A stretch of DNA of 40,103 nt from CAYUWG01 sp964448285. Lineage in GTDB: Bacteria; Bacteroidota; Ignavibacteria; SZUA-365. Shown here piece by piece: positions 17,557 to 25,547 of the stretch. Position 1 is the first letter of the stretch; every line of letters starts with the position of its first letter. A program made the translations under genes and the position numbers. Under the pieces are notes generated by a model. It had not been told where the DNA came from. It saw only the letters and a list, made by a program, of their open reading frames with translations, and did not search any database. The DNA is taken from NCBI GenBank assembly GCA_964448285.1, contig CAYUWG010000031.1, positions 1 through 40,103 of the forward strand, read 5' to 3'.

Positions 17557-18320
17557 ACGGCTTCAAAGTCAGCCTTCCGGATTTTCAAGGACCGCTCGAC
17601 CTCTTGCTTTTTTTTATCCGGCGCGATGAGCTGGATATCTACAACATCCCCATCGCGCACATCACGAAGGAATTCCTCGACTACATCCACTTGATGCAGA
17701 TGCTCGACCTTGAACTTGCGGGCGAATTCATCGTGATGGCCGCAACGCTCATGCAGATCAAAGCGCGGATGCTTCTCCCACGCATCAGCGAAGAAGAAAG
17801 CGACGATGAAATAGACCCACGCGCGGAGTTGACGCGCCGCCTTATCGAGTACAAACGGTACAAGGAAGCTTCCGAAGGTTTGATGGAACGCGAGCTTGAG
17901 CAACGACAGCGCTACTTCAGAGCTCTGTTCAAGTACGACGTCCGCTCGCACGACCCGGATGAGGATGATCCGTCATTGCGGGACCTCACGCTTTTCCATC
18001 TCATCAAAGCGTTCCAACATGCTTTGGAAAACATTCCGAAAAAGGTCACGCACGAGATCGTGGAATTTCCCTACACGATCGAGCATCAGGGTCTGCATCT
18101 CATGAACTTTTTCGGAACGAGAAATCAGTATAACTTTCTCGAAGTCGCAGCCGGCATGGAGGATAAGATGCAGATGGTCGTGACATTCATCGCCTTGCTA
18201 GAACTCATCCGCGCCCACCGCGTCGGAATCATCATCAACAGCCAATTCAACGATTTCACCATTGTGAAGAAACATCCGATAGACGTTCCGCATGAAGAAG
18301 AGAGGGTACCATCCTCGTGA
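17553..18320 (+). CDS. scpA: Segregation and condensation protein A
   Basis: This is the kleisin subunit of the bacterial SMC condensin complex, which compacts and segregates the chromosome. The protein has 255 residues. The N-terminal signature FQGPLDLLLFFIRRDELDIYNIPI (given here as FQGPLDLLLFFI then RRDELDIYNIPI) binds the SMC neck, followed by the acidic middle SEEESDDEIDPRAEL and a C-terminal winged-helix region that binds the SMC cap. It overlaps trpS upstream (ATGA) and scpB downstream (GTGA), so scpA and scpB are translationally coupled, which suits a complex with fixed stoichiometry. No oddities are seen. Confidence 0.95.
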   Translation: MNGFKVSLPDFQGPLDLLLFFIRRDELDIYNIPIAHITKEFLDYIHLMQMLDLELAGEFIVMAATLMQIKARMLLPRISEEESDDEIDPRAELTRRLIEYKRYKEASEGLMERELEQRQRYFRALFKYDVRSHDPDEDDPSLRDLTLFHLIKAFQHALENIPKKVTHEIVEFPYTIEHQGLHLMNFFGTRNQYNFLEVAAGMEDKMQMVVTFIALLELIRAHRVGIIINSQFNDFTIVKKHPIDVPHEEERVPSS

Positions 18321-19483
18321 GTACGGAAACGGACATAGCAGAACCGATCATTGACGGTGGAAGCATCCCTGTTGAGCAGCCGCAGGAGGAGAACGCCTCA
18401 CTACTTTCCGATGTCACGGAGTATAAATCCATCATCGAGGCGCTCGTCTTCGCATCGGATGAACCGATCACGTTCCGGCAATTGAAGGAAGTGCTCATTC
18501 CTTCCTCGCAAGCCCCTGCAACGGAAGCCGTCGAACAAGAGGGCGAGGAATCCGACGCGCCGATAGAGGCCGTTGAAGCAGCTCCGAGAAGCCGCAAACG
18601 CGCCAACAGATTCACCGTGAATCTCGTCAGGCAATGCGTCGAGGAGATCAACCGAGAGTACGAACAAACGGCACGACCTTTTCGCATTGTCGAAGTCGCA
18701 GGCGGTTTCTCCTTTCAAACGACGAAAGAGTATGGCGTCTTCATCGGACGGATGTTCTCCGAACGATCGAAACGGCGCCTGACACAATCCGCACTGGAAA
18801 CGCTCGCTATCATCGCATACAAGCAGCCTGTCAGCAAGCCCGCGATAGAAGCGATACGCGGCGTGAACGCGGATTATGTTCTCAAGTCGCTGCTGGAAAA
18901 AGACCTTATCGCGATCGTTGGTCGCGATGATTCCGTGGGGCGACCGTTGCTCTACGGTACGACCTCGTATTTCCTGAAACATTTCGGACTGCGCAGTCTC
19001 GAAGACCTCCCGAAACCACGCGAGATACAAGACCTCCTTTCCGAAGAAGCCGAAGCCGCCGCCCTGTTGGAAGACCGCACGCGGGAGTCCGATGATTTCG
19101 CAGAAGCCTCCTCGGAAAGCGAGCATCTTTTCGATACCGTGGAAGACGCGCCGGTCTTGCATTCTGACAACAGCGCGTCATCTCTTTATCATCACCAAGA
19201 AAATACCATGAACCCCGAATCAATAGTGGAGCTTGACATGAACGACACGACCGACACGCACAGTTCTTCCGATGAAGACGTCCATGCCATCAACGCATCG
19301 ATCGAAGATCTCGATACCGAGGACTCCTTCGACGATGACGACGATTTCGATGACGAGGACGACTTCGACGAAGAGCTTGACGAGGAGGAATTGGACGAAG
19401 AATTCGAGGACGATTCCGACTTCGACGAAGACATGGACGACCTCGAAGAAGATTTAGACGAGGAAGACGAAGACGACTTGTGA
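18317..19483 (+). CDS. scpB: Segregation and condensation protein B with long acidic tail
   Basis: This protein dimerises and binds ScpA in the SMC complex. It has 388 residues against about 180-220 for typical ScpB. The two winged-helix domains occupy roughly residues 35-240 (IIEALVFASDEPITFRQLKE; LTQSALETLAIIAYKQPV; GRPLLYGTTSYFLKHFGL). An insert of about 35 residues, EGEESDAPIEAVEAAPRSRK, interrupts the first domain. The last 70-80 residues are almost wholly Asp/Glu (DDDDDFDDEDDFDEELDEEE and on). The start is GTG overlapping the scpA stop. An acidic disordered tail may mimic DNA or limit SMC-DNA contact; this is inference. Confidence 0.93.
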   Translation: MSTETDIAEPIIDGGSIPVEQPQEENASLLSDVTEYKSIIEALVFASDEPITFRQLKEVLIPSSQAPATEAVEQEGEESDAPIEAVEAAPRSRKRANRFTVNLVRQCVEEINREYEQTARPFRIVEVAGGFSFQTTKEYGVFIGRMFSERSKRRLTQSALETLAIIAYKQPVSKPAIEAIRGVNADYVLKSLLEKDLIAIVGRDDSVGRPLLYGTTSYFLKHFGLRSLEDLPKPREIQDLLSEEAEAAALLEDRTRESDDFAEASSESEHLFDTVEDAPVLHSDNSASSLYHHQENTMNPESIVELDMNDTTDTHSSSDEDVHAINASIEDLDTEDSFDDDDDFDDEDDFDEELDEEELDEEFEDDSDFDEDMDDLEEDLDEEDEDDL

Positions 19484-19526
19484 AGCAGTACGCACGGATT
19501 GTCGAATCGCGCAGCGACAGGAACGT

Positions 19527-20438
19527 ATGAAGCATTCATCGCGCAATCGCACTCCGACGCGTAAGCAGACCACGCGGCAATCGGGCTCTCCGCCGAAGCA
19601 ATCTTCACGGCGCCGTTCCGACGTTCAGCAAAAACAGACCAAGCGAACCACAAGTACTCCGCGAGCGAAAGGACCTCAGCAATCTCATACCGTTGCGATC
19701 AGACCCGACGCCGGGGAATTGAGACTCAACAGATTTCTTGCGGAAGCGGGAGTCGCGTCGCGGAGAAAAGCCGATGAGCTTATCACTTCCGGCGTGGTAG
19801 CCGTGAATGGCAATACCGTCCGGGTGTTGGGAACGCGGGTCAATCCGCAGACCGACGTCGTCACAGTCAAAGGCAGAGCCGTCACCATCGATTCTCAACT
19901 CGTGTACATCCTCCTCAACAAACCGAAGGATTACATCACGACGAATTCCGACGAACGCGGGAGACACACGGTGATGGAGCTTGTTCCGTCACAGCATCGC
20001 CTCTATCCCGTCGGTCGTCTCGATAGAAATACGACCGGCGCACTGCTGCTTACGAACGACGGCGACCTGACGCATAAGCTCATGCATCCAAGATTTCACG
20101 TGCGGAAATCATATCTCGTGCGTCTCGGGAAAAAACTCATGAGCAAGGATCTGCTCGCGCTGAAGAAAGGCGTTCGCCTTGAAGATGGAGTCGCGACTCC
20201 GGAAGATGTCACCGTGTTCGATCCACCGACGAATCTCAACATCGGAATCATCCTCACGGAAGGACGCAACCGGCAGGTACGCCGAATGTTCGAAGCGCTG
20301 GGATACGACGTTAAGAAGCTCGACCGGGTCGAGTATGCGGGATTGACCACGGACAATCTGAGACGCGGGCAATGGCGCTATCTCGATGAAGGCGAAGTGA
20401 AGCGACTGCGAAAACTCACGGGCAGCATTCCGGGCTGA
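19527..20438 (+). CDS. RsuA/RluB/RluF-family rRNA pseudouridine synthase with basic N-terminal extension
   Basis: The enzyme isomerises a specific uridine in rRNA to pseudouridine, most likely in 23S rRNA as RluB does. The protein has 303 residues. The S4 RNA-binding domain is at about 65-113 (LRLNRFLAEAGVASRRKADE), and the catalytic Asp is D166 in PVGRLDRNTTG. The late motif EGRNRQVRRMFEALGY is diagnostic for this subfamily. The first 60 residues are an Arg/Lys/Gln/Ser/Thr-rich disordered extension absent from short homologues and probably binding RNA. The gene follows scpB, a common arrangement (scpA-scpB-rluB). Which rRNA position is modified cannot be told from sequence. Confidence 0.92.
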   Translation: MKHSSRNRTPTRKQTTRQSGSPPKQSSRRRSDVQQKQTKRTTSTPRAKGPQQSHTVAIRPDAGELRLNRFLAEAGVASRRKADELITSGVVAVNGNTVRVLGTRVNPQTDVVTVKGRAVTIDSQLVYILLNKPKDYITTNSDERGRHTVMELVPSQHRLYPVGRLDRNTTGALLLTNDGDLTHKLMHPRFHVRKSYLVRLGKKLMSKDLLALKKGVRLEDGVATPEDVTVFDPPTNLNIGIILTEGRNRQVRRMFEALGYDVKKLDRVEYAGLTTDNLRRGQWRYLDEGEVKRLRKLTGSIPG

Positions 20439-20439
20439 T

Positions 20440-21927
20440 ATGCCGAAACGAACCGATATCGAATCCATTCTCATTCTGGGGAGCGGTCCGATCGTTATCG
20501 GGCAAGCGTGCGAGTTCGATTACTCCGGAACGCAAGCCGTGCGCGTCCTGAAGCAGGAAGGGTATCGCGTCATACTCATCAATAGCAATCCCGCGACGAT
20601 CATGACCGACCCGGAATTTTCCGATGCGACGTACATCGAACCCATCACATTGGACTTCGTGGAAAAAGTCATTCGAAAAGAGCGACCGGACGCGCTTCTT
20701 CCGACGATGGGCGGACAGACTGCACTCAACACTGCCGTCGGGCTGGCCGAACGCGGTACACTCGAAGAATACGACGTTGAGATGATCGGCGCAACACTCG
20801 CGGCGATTCGCAAGGCGGAGGACAGGCAAGAGTTTCTCGCCTGCATGAAGAACATCGGATTGGAAATGCCGAAAGGTGTCTTCGTCCGCACGTTGGAAGA
20901 AGCGACGGCCGCAGCGGAAGGTATCGGATTCCCGATCATCATCCGCCCGTCGTTCACGCTTGGAGGAAGCGGCGGGGGCATCGCGTACAACTTCGAGGAA
21001 TTTCTCAGCAAGGTCGCTCACGGCTTGAATCTCAGTCCGATCAACCAGGTCCTGCTCGAAGAGTCCATTCTCGGATGGAAGGAATACGAACTCGAGGTGA
21101 TGCGCGATAAGAAGAACAACGTCGTCATCGTCTGCTCTATCGAGAACCTCGACCCGATCGGCGTTCACACGGGCGACTCCATTACGGTCGCTCCCGCACA
21201 AACGCTGACGGATAAGGAGTACCAACGCCTGCGCGATGCTTCCATTCAGATCATGCGTGAGATCGGAGTCGAGACCGGTGGTTCGAACGTGCAGTTCGCC
21301 GTTCATCCAAAGACGGGACGCATGACAGTCATCGAGATGAATCCGCGGGTTTCCCGGAGTTCCGCCCTTGCATCGAAAGCAACCGGTTTCCCCATCGCGA
21401 AGATTGCCGCGAAGCTCGCGGTCGGCTACACACTCGACGAGATCCCGAACGACATAACGAGACTCACCCCCTCATGCTTCGAACCGAGCATCGACTACGT
21501 CGTGACGAAAATTCCACGCTGGGATTTCGCCAAGTTCTCCGGCGCTGATTCTACACTCGGCGTTCAGATGAAATCCGTCGGAGAAGTGATGGCCATCGGC
21601 CGGACGTTCAAGGAATCGTTTCAAAAAGCGATTCGCTCTCTCGAAACAGGCAGAGCCGGACTCGGTGCCGACGGAAAGGACAAATACGATTTCCGCAACA
21701 TGGATGAAGCGCTGAAGGAGCAAGCGTGCGCTGAGCTTCGAATGAAATTGGGCGTGTCGCGTGATGACCGCGTATTCGACCTGCGCAACGCTCTCATGCT
21801 CGGTATGTCGCCCGACGAAATCTCCGACATCACGGGAATCGATCCGTGGTTCATTCACCAGATTCGTGAGATCACGGAATTCGAACGCACGCTCCAATCT
21901 TTATCCATACCGGAGGTGCCGTGCTGA
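20440..21927 (+). CDS. carB: Carbamoyl-phosphate synthase large subunit, N-terminal half only (split CarB)
   Basis: This covers the carboxyphosphate half of CarB, which makes carbamoyl phosphate for pyrimidine and arginine synthesis. The 495 residues match CarB from the first residue (MPKRTDIESILILGSGPIVI) through the ATP-grasp core (RPSFTLGGSGGGIAYN, IEMNPRVSRSSALASKATGF) into the oligomerisation domain, then stop at about the position where E. coli CarB reaches residue 485-490. Full-length CarB is about 1070 residues. The second, carbamate-phosphorylating half is absent, and the next gene is unrelated. The clean stop and intact motifs fit a split carB, as in Methanocaldococcus (two genes of about 480 and 620 codons), better than recent decay. 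It begins one base after the pseudouridine synthase stop. Confidence 0.9.
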   Translation: MPKRTDIESILILGSGPIVIGQACEFDYSGTQAVRVLKQEGYRVILINSNPATIMTDPEFSDATYIEPITLDFVEKVIRKERPDALLPTMGGQTALNTAVGLAERGTLEEYDVEMIGATLAAIRKAEDRQEFLACMKNIGLEMPKGVFVRTLEEATAAAEGIGFPIIIRPSFTLGGSGGGIAYNFEEFLSKVAHGLNLSPINQVLLEESILGWKEYELEVMRDKKNNVVIVCSIENLDPIGVHTGDSITVAPAQTLTDKEYQRLRDASIQIMREIGVETGGSNVQFAVHPKTGRMTVIEMNPRVSRSSALASKATGFPIAKIAAKLAVGYTLDEIPNDITRLTPSCFEPSIDYVVTKIPRWDFAKFSGADSTLGVQMKSVGEVMAIGRTFKESFQKAIRSLETGRAGLGADGKDKYDFRNMDEALKEQACAELRMKLGVSRDDRVFDLRNALMLGMSPDEISDITGIDPWFIHQIREITEFERTLQSLSIPEVPC

Positions 21928-22757
21928 CACTCATCCGCTACGAGCTTATCAAAACGTATCGCAAACTGCGCACGTACATCGGTTTCGGGTTGATCTCCAT
22001 TCTCACCCCGATCGTGTATTGGGGGTTGTCGCAGGGCGGCGAAGACATGGTTCGCGGGATGACGCGCGGACTTCAAAACGACTTTCTCTTTGTCGGCACG
22101 TTGTTCAACGGCTGGTTCGTCGCACACTTAGTGATGAACGCGTTGATGATTCACGTTCCGTTTCTCATCGTCCTCGTGTCCGGCGACATCTTTGCTGGCG
22201 AGGCAACCGGCGGTACGTTTCGCATGATTCTCACACGACCGCCTTCACGAACACGCATCTTCCTCGTGAAGCTCAAGAGCACGATGATCTACACGTACTC
22301 GCTCGTGTTCTTCCTTGCGCTTGTGAGCATCGGACTTGGGCTTATTCTCTTTGGCAGCGGCGACCTGCTCGCACTCTATGATGGAATCACCATACTGCCG
22401 GGAAACGAACTCTGGTGGCGCTTCATCCTCGCCTATTTACTCGCCGGCTGGTCGATGTGCATCGTCGCATCACTGGGATTGCTTTTTTCGACGATCGTGG
22501 AAAACGCGATTGGCCCTATCGTCGGCGCAATGGCTGTCGTGATCCTCTTCTTCATTTTGGGAAATCTTCCTTTCGACTTTTTTGAAAGCATCAAGCCGTT
22601 TCTCTTCACGACGTATATGGACGTATGGCGACAGGCCTTTACGGAACCCGTCGATTGGCAATCGATCGTGCGGTCATGCTTTTACCTCGCGCTCTTTTTC
22701 GTCGTGTTTATCGTTTCCTCGTGGGTAATCTTTACGCGCAAGGATGTTCTCTCATAA
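21921..22757 (+). CDS. ABC-2 type transporter permease
   Basis: This 278-residue integral membrane protein has about six hydrophobic helices and the ABC-2 permease start MLTLIRYELIKTYRKLRTYI. The conserved segment VSGDIFAGEATGGTFRMILT followed by RPPSRTRIFLVKLKS matches the cytoplasmic coupling region of the family (E-x-x-x-G-T). The start is GTG with GGAGG four bases upstream, overlapping the end of carB by 7 bp. No ATPase gene is adjacent, so the partner must be encoded elsewhere or shared. The substrate is unknown; ABC-2 exporters move drugs, lipids, polysaccharides or copper-enzyme factors (NosY type). Confidence 0.86.
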   Translation: MLTLIRYELIKTYRKLRTYIGFGLISILTPIVYWGLSQGGEDMVRGMTRGLQNDFLFVGTLFNGWFVAHLVMNALMIHVPFLIVLVSGDIFAGEATGGTFRMILTRPPSRTRIFLVKLKSTMIYTYSLVFFLALVSIGLGLILFGSGDLLALYDGITILPGNELWWRFILAYLLAGWSMCIVASLGLLFSTIVENAIGPIVGAMAVVILFFILGNLPFDFFESIKPFLFTTYMDVWRQAFTEPVDWQSIVRSCFYLALFFVVFIVSSWVIFTRKDVLS

Positions 22758-22767
22758 AGTCACGCTG

Positions 22768-23469
22768 ATGCATCAACCTCGCTCTCCCATACGCTTCATT
22801 CTGCCGGCAATCCTCTTTGCTTTACAAGCTCCGATTTCAGTGAAGGCGCAAGGCAGCGTCGAGCTAACTGCAGGAACCGTCCTGAAGAACATGGCTGCGC
22901 AGTTCGAGAAGATTCGTGACTACAGCGCCGAGATCACCGCTTCCGTAAATGTGCCCAACGTGAAGCTGCCGACGATGCAGGCGAAAGTCTTTTTCAAGAA
23001 ACCCGATAAGCTCCACGTCGAAGCGGATGGATTCGCAATGCTTCCGAGGGACGTAGTCGGTTTCAATCCTGCGTCGTTGAATGAAGAGCACTTCGACGCA
23101 GTGATTCAAGGTTCAGAGAAAGTCGGCAGCATCGACTGCATCAAAGTCAAACTTTTGGCAAAGTCGGACACGATGAGACTTCAACGCGTGATGTTGTTCA
23201 TCGATGCGGACCTCTGGCTCATTCGGAAAATGTCCACCGATCCGTCACGCGGCGAATCGGCTGAAGTTCTTTTCGAGTACATGCTCGTCGATGGGCGATA
23301 CCACATGCCGTCAAAGATTACTTTGGAAATGCAAACACCGCGTCGGCTTCGTGAGCAAGGGAAAAAGTCCGAGGATGGAAACGGAATGAAAGCTGCCGCT
23401 ACCGTCACATACCGCAACTACAAAGTCAACAAAGGTCTGTTCGACGATTTATTCAAGGAGAAGAAATGA
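22768..23469 (+). CDS. Exported LolA-like lipoprotein-carrier-family protein
   Basis: This 233-residue protein with a signal peptide (cleavage after SVKAQ, about residue 28) is followed by a single domain resembling the LolA/RseB fold: VLKNMAAQFEKIRDYSAEIT at the start, then KVFFKKPDKLHVEADGFAML and IDADLWLIRKM. The family binds lipid chains in the periplasm. Members of this broader group are often called outer-membrane lipoprotein-sorting proteins, but the true ligand is uncertain. The start at 22768 gives a normal signal peptide; an ATG at 22744 inside the permease gene is the alternative. It overlaps the aminopeptidase start by 4 bp. The ABC permease, this protein and the peptidase may therefore form one operon. 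Confidence 0.75.
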   Translation: MHQPRSPIRFILPAILFALQAPISVKAQGSVELTAGTVLKNMAAQFEKIRDYSAEITASVNVPNVKLPTMQAKVFFKKPDKLHVEADGFAMLPRDVVGFNPASLNEEHFDAVIQGSEKVGSIDCIKVKLLAKSDTMRLQRVMLFIDADLWLIRKMSTDPSRGESAEVLFEYMLVDGRYHMPSKITLEMQTPRRLREQGKKSEDGNGMKAAATVTYRNYKVNKGLFDDLFKEKK

Positions 23470-25373
23470 ACCGTTTGTCATTGTATTCCGGCTTGTTCGT
23501 AATCGCGCTGTTTTGTTCAACGGCCTTCGCACAACTCGATGTGACGCATTACAAGGGCGAGATTTCATTCGAACCGGCGGCGAAAACTCTTACCGGAAAG
23601 GTCGAACTCTCGATTCGAAACGCCGGCGACCAACCTCTCACAACCATTACGTTGCATTTGCGAGACCTGACCGTTTCGAAGGTAGAGCAGCGCGGTCAAT
23701 CGGTTTCATTCAGCCAGAGCAACGGTGAACTGATAATCACGCTTGCACAGGAGATTCCGGGGCGTGATTCAACCGTCGTGGAAATTGCGTACGGCGGGAG
23801 CGCGACGAACGAAGGCGGCAGCTTCGCATGGGGCGGTTGCTTCTGGGGCGAAACGAGCTTCGTTCTCGGCGTGGGTTTCTCTGCACCGTACGTTTCGATG
23901 ATGCGCCACTGGATACCGAGCAACGATATCCCTTCGGATAAAGCCACTTTCGACCTGACATACAGCGTCCCCGAACCACTCGTAGCCGCAGGTACCGGAT
24001 CGCTCACCGAGATGAAATCGCGCAACGGGCGAAACGAGTTTCGATGGGTTGAGCAACATCCGACAGCCACATATCTCGTGACGTATGCGATTCGCAATTA
24101 CGCCATGATCGACCGAATGTGGAATGGAATTCCCCTTCAGTATTTCGTTGCGAAGAACGACTCGACGAAAGCGGTGAACTACTTCTCCACGGTTCCACAA
24201 ATGCTTGAGGCATTCACCGGAAAGTACGGCGACTACCCCTTCGATAAAGTCGGTTACTGCATAACACCGATCGGAGCAATGGAACACCAAACGATGATTT
24301 CCTACCCTCAGTCGTTGCTCAGCAATCAATCGCAGGCAGGCTCGACTGCAGCACATGAACTTGCGCATCAATGGTGGGGCAACTGGGTGACGCCGAAAGA
24401 TTTTCGCGAAGCCTGGTTGAGCGAAGGATTCGCGACGTTCAGCGAAGCAGTTTACGCAGAGCACTTGCAAGGGAAAGAAGCATACTTCCAGACCGTGCGT
24501 CAATTCGTCTCGAACTATCGCGGCCAGGTCGAACCTTCGGAGGGACTCTTCCCACTGTTCGATTTTCCACGAACACCGCCATCCTCGAACTATCCTCAGA
24601 CGATCTATCAGAAAGGCGCATCCGTTCTTGCAATGCTTCGACACATCGTAGGCGATAGTGCGTTCTTCGCAGGTTTGAAGACGTATGGGCAGCGATTCGC
24701 ATTTGGTAACGCAACGACGGATGACTTCGCGAAAGCAATGGAAGACCACCATGGAAAATCTCTCGCCTGGTTCTTCGATCAATGGGTCTATAAGAAAGGG
24801 TACCCGAACTATACCGTGCAGCGATTGATCGCATCGGACTCGGATCCGTTTCGCCTGCGTCTTCTTCAATTGCAGGACACGACACAGATTCCTCTGTTTC
24901 GCACGCCGCTCGACTATGCAATCATTCTCACCAGTGGCGATACGGTTCGCGGTATCATCGACACGGAAGCGCTCACATCTCAGGAGTTTTCGTTTCCTTC
25001 GATCCCCTCCGGTTCCGTTGCAACGTATCTGATCGATCCGCTTGGCGTCGTCCTGAAGCGAATGACATACAGAACAGTCGGCGTCGATCCGACCCCGTTG
25101 CCTGACAGTGAAGGGATGCGGTTGGATTCCGTGTTTCCACACCCGGTTTCAGGAATGCACGATGAGGCCGTTGTTCCTTTTTTTCTTTCGCAATCGCAGC
25201 GCGTGCGACTTGAGGTCGTGGATTTTTTCGGAAGAAGCGTGTTGTCATTGGCCAACGGGAACTATGAACAGGGCTTGCATCATGCGAAAATAGACGCGCT
25301 GCCGGCTGGTGTCTATGCCGTACGGATCTTTGGAGAACGGGACGTTCTTACACGTGTTTTCATCGTTCAGTGA
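23466..25373 (+). CDS. Secreted M1-family metallopeptidase with T9SS sorting domain
   Basis: This zinc aminopeptidase of the M1 (gluzincin) family has 635 residues. A signal peptide (1-22, CSTAFAQ) is followed by the M1 N-terminal beta domain. The catalytic domain has the zinc site HELAH at 297-301 with the third ligand E320 in WLSEGFATFSE. The substrate-binding motif reads GAMEH (270-274) where classical members have GAMEN. YQKGASVLAML carries the transition-state Tyr. The last 80 residues (from about 555, FPHPVSG ... FFGRSVLSLANG ... GVYAVRIFGER ... VFIVQ) look like a type A T9SS sorting domain, so the enzyme is probably secreted to the surface or medium. It overlaps the LolA-like gene by 4 bp. 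Confidence 0.93.
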   Translation: MNRLSLYSGLFVIALFCSTAFAQLDVTHYKGEISFEPAAKTLTGKVELSIRNAGDQPLTTITLHLRDLTVSKVEQRGQSVSFSQSNGELIITLAQEIPGRDSTVVEIAYGGSATNEGGSFAWGGCFWGETSFVLGVGFSAPYVSMMRHWIPSNDIPSDKATFDLTYSVPEPLVAAGTGSLTEMKSRNGRNEFRWVEQHPTATYLVTYAIRNYAMIDRMWNGIPLQYFVAKNDSTKAVNYFSTVPQMLEAFTGKYGDYPFDKVGYCITPIGAMEHQTMISYPQSLLSNQSQAGSTAAHELAHQWWGNWVTPKDFREAWLSEGFATFSEAVYAEHLQGKEAYFQTVRQFVSNYRGQVEPSEGLFPLFDFPRTPPSSNYPQTIYQKGASVLAMLRHIVGDSAFFAGLKTYGQRFAFGNATTDDFAKAMEDHHGKSLAWFFDQWVYKKGYPNYTVQRLIASDSDPFRLRLLQLQDTTQIPLFRTPLDYAIILTSGDTVRGIIDTEALTSQEFSFPSIPSGSVATYLIDPLGVVLKRMTYRTVGVDPTPLPDSEGMRLDSVFPHPVSGMHDEAVVPFFLSQSQRVRLEVVDFFGRSVLSLANGNYEQGLHHAKIDALPAGVYAVRIFGERDVLTRVFIVQ

Positions 25374-25378
25374 CTTTT

Positions 25379-25472
25379 TTTGTAACCCATCCGGCGTTTC
25401 GGTTATCTTTCAACTGTGAATTGACCGGAGTTCTCCAATTTCCTTGACATGTTGGCAAAGTTTCGGTAAGTT
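25379..25472 (+). promoter_or_regulatory. Candidate promoter region of the T9SS cargo gene
   Basis: Two candidates lie in the 174-bp leader. TTTG at 25379 is 21 bases before TATCTTTC at 25404, close to the Bacteroidota -33 TTTG / -7 TAnnTTTG pattern. TTGACA at 25444 is 17 bases before TAAGTT at 25467, a sigma-70-like layout with a perfect -35 but a weak -10. Sequence alone does not choose between them. Confidence 0.35.
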
Positions 25473-25547
25473 CATTTCAGAGATAACCTATTCGACGCAG
25501 ATAACAATTTTCATGATAATTTTTTCTTTCACTTCGGAGGCTTTACA

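Noticed and set aside
18401..19162. 253-codon open frame antisense to scpB
   Set aside because: It mirrors scpB codon structure and has no domain of its own.
19310..19480. GAC/GAG/GAA-rich tract looked like a DNA repeat or possible CRISPR-like array
   Set aside because: It has no regular repeat-spacer pattern and translates in frame as the acidic ScpB tail.
20416..21306. 296-codon open frame antisense to carB
   Set aside because: carB is strongly conserved here; the antisense frame is a codon-bias shadow.
23769..25142. 457-codon open frame antisense to the M1 peptidase
   Set aside because: The plus strand encodes an intact peptidase with all catalytic motifs; the antisense translation has no recognisable domain and is Cys/Arg-rich as expected of a shadow frame.
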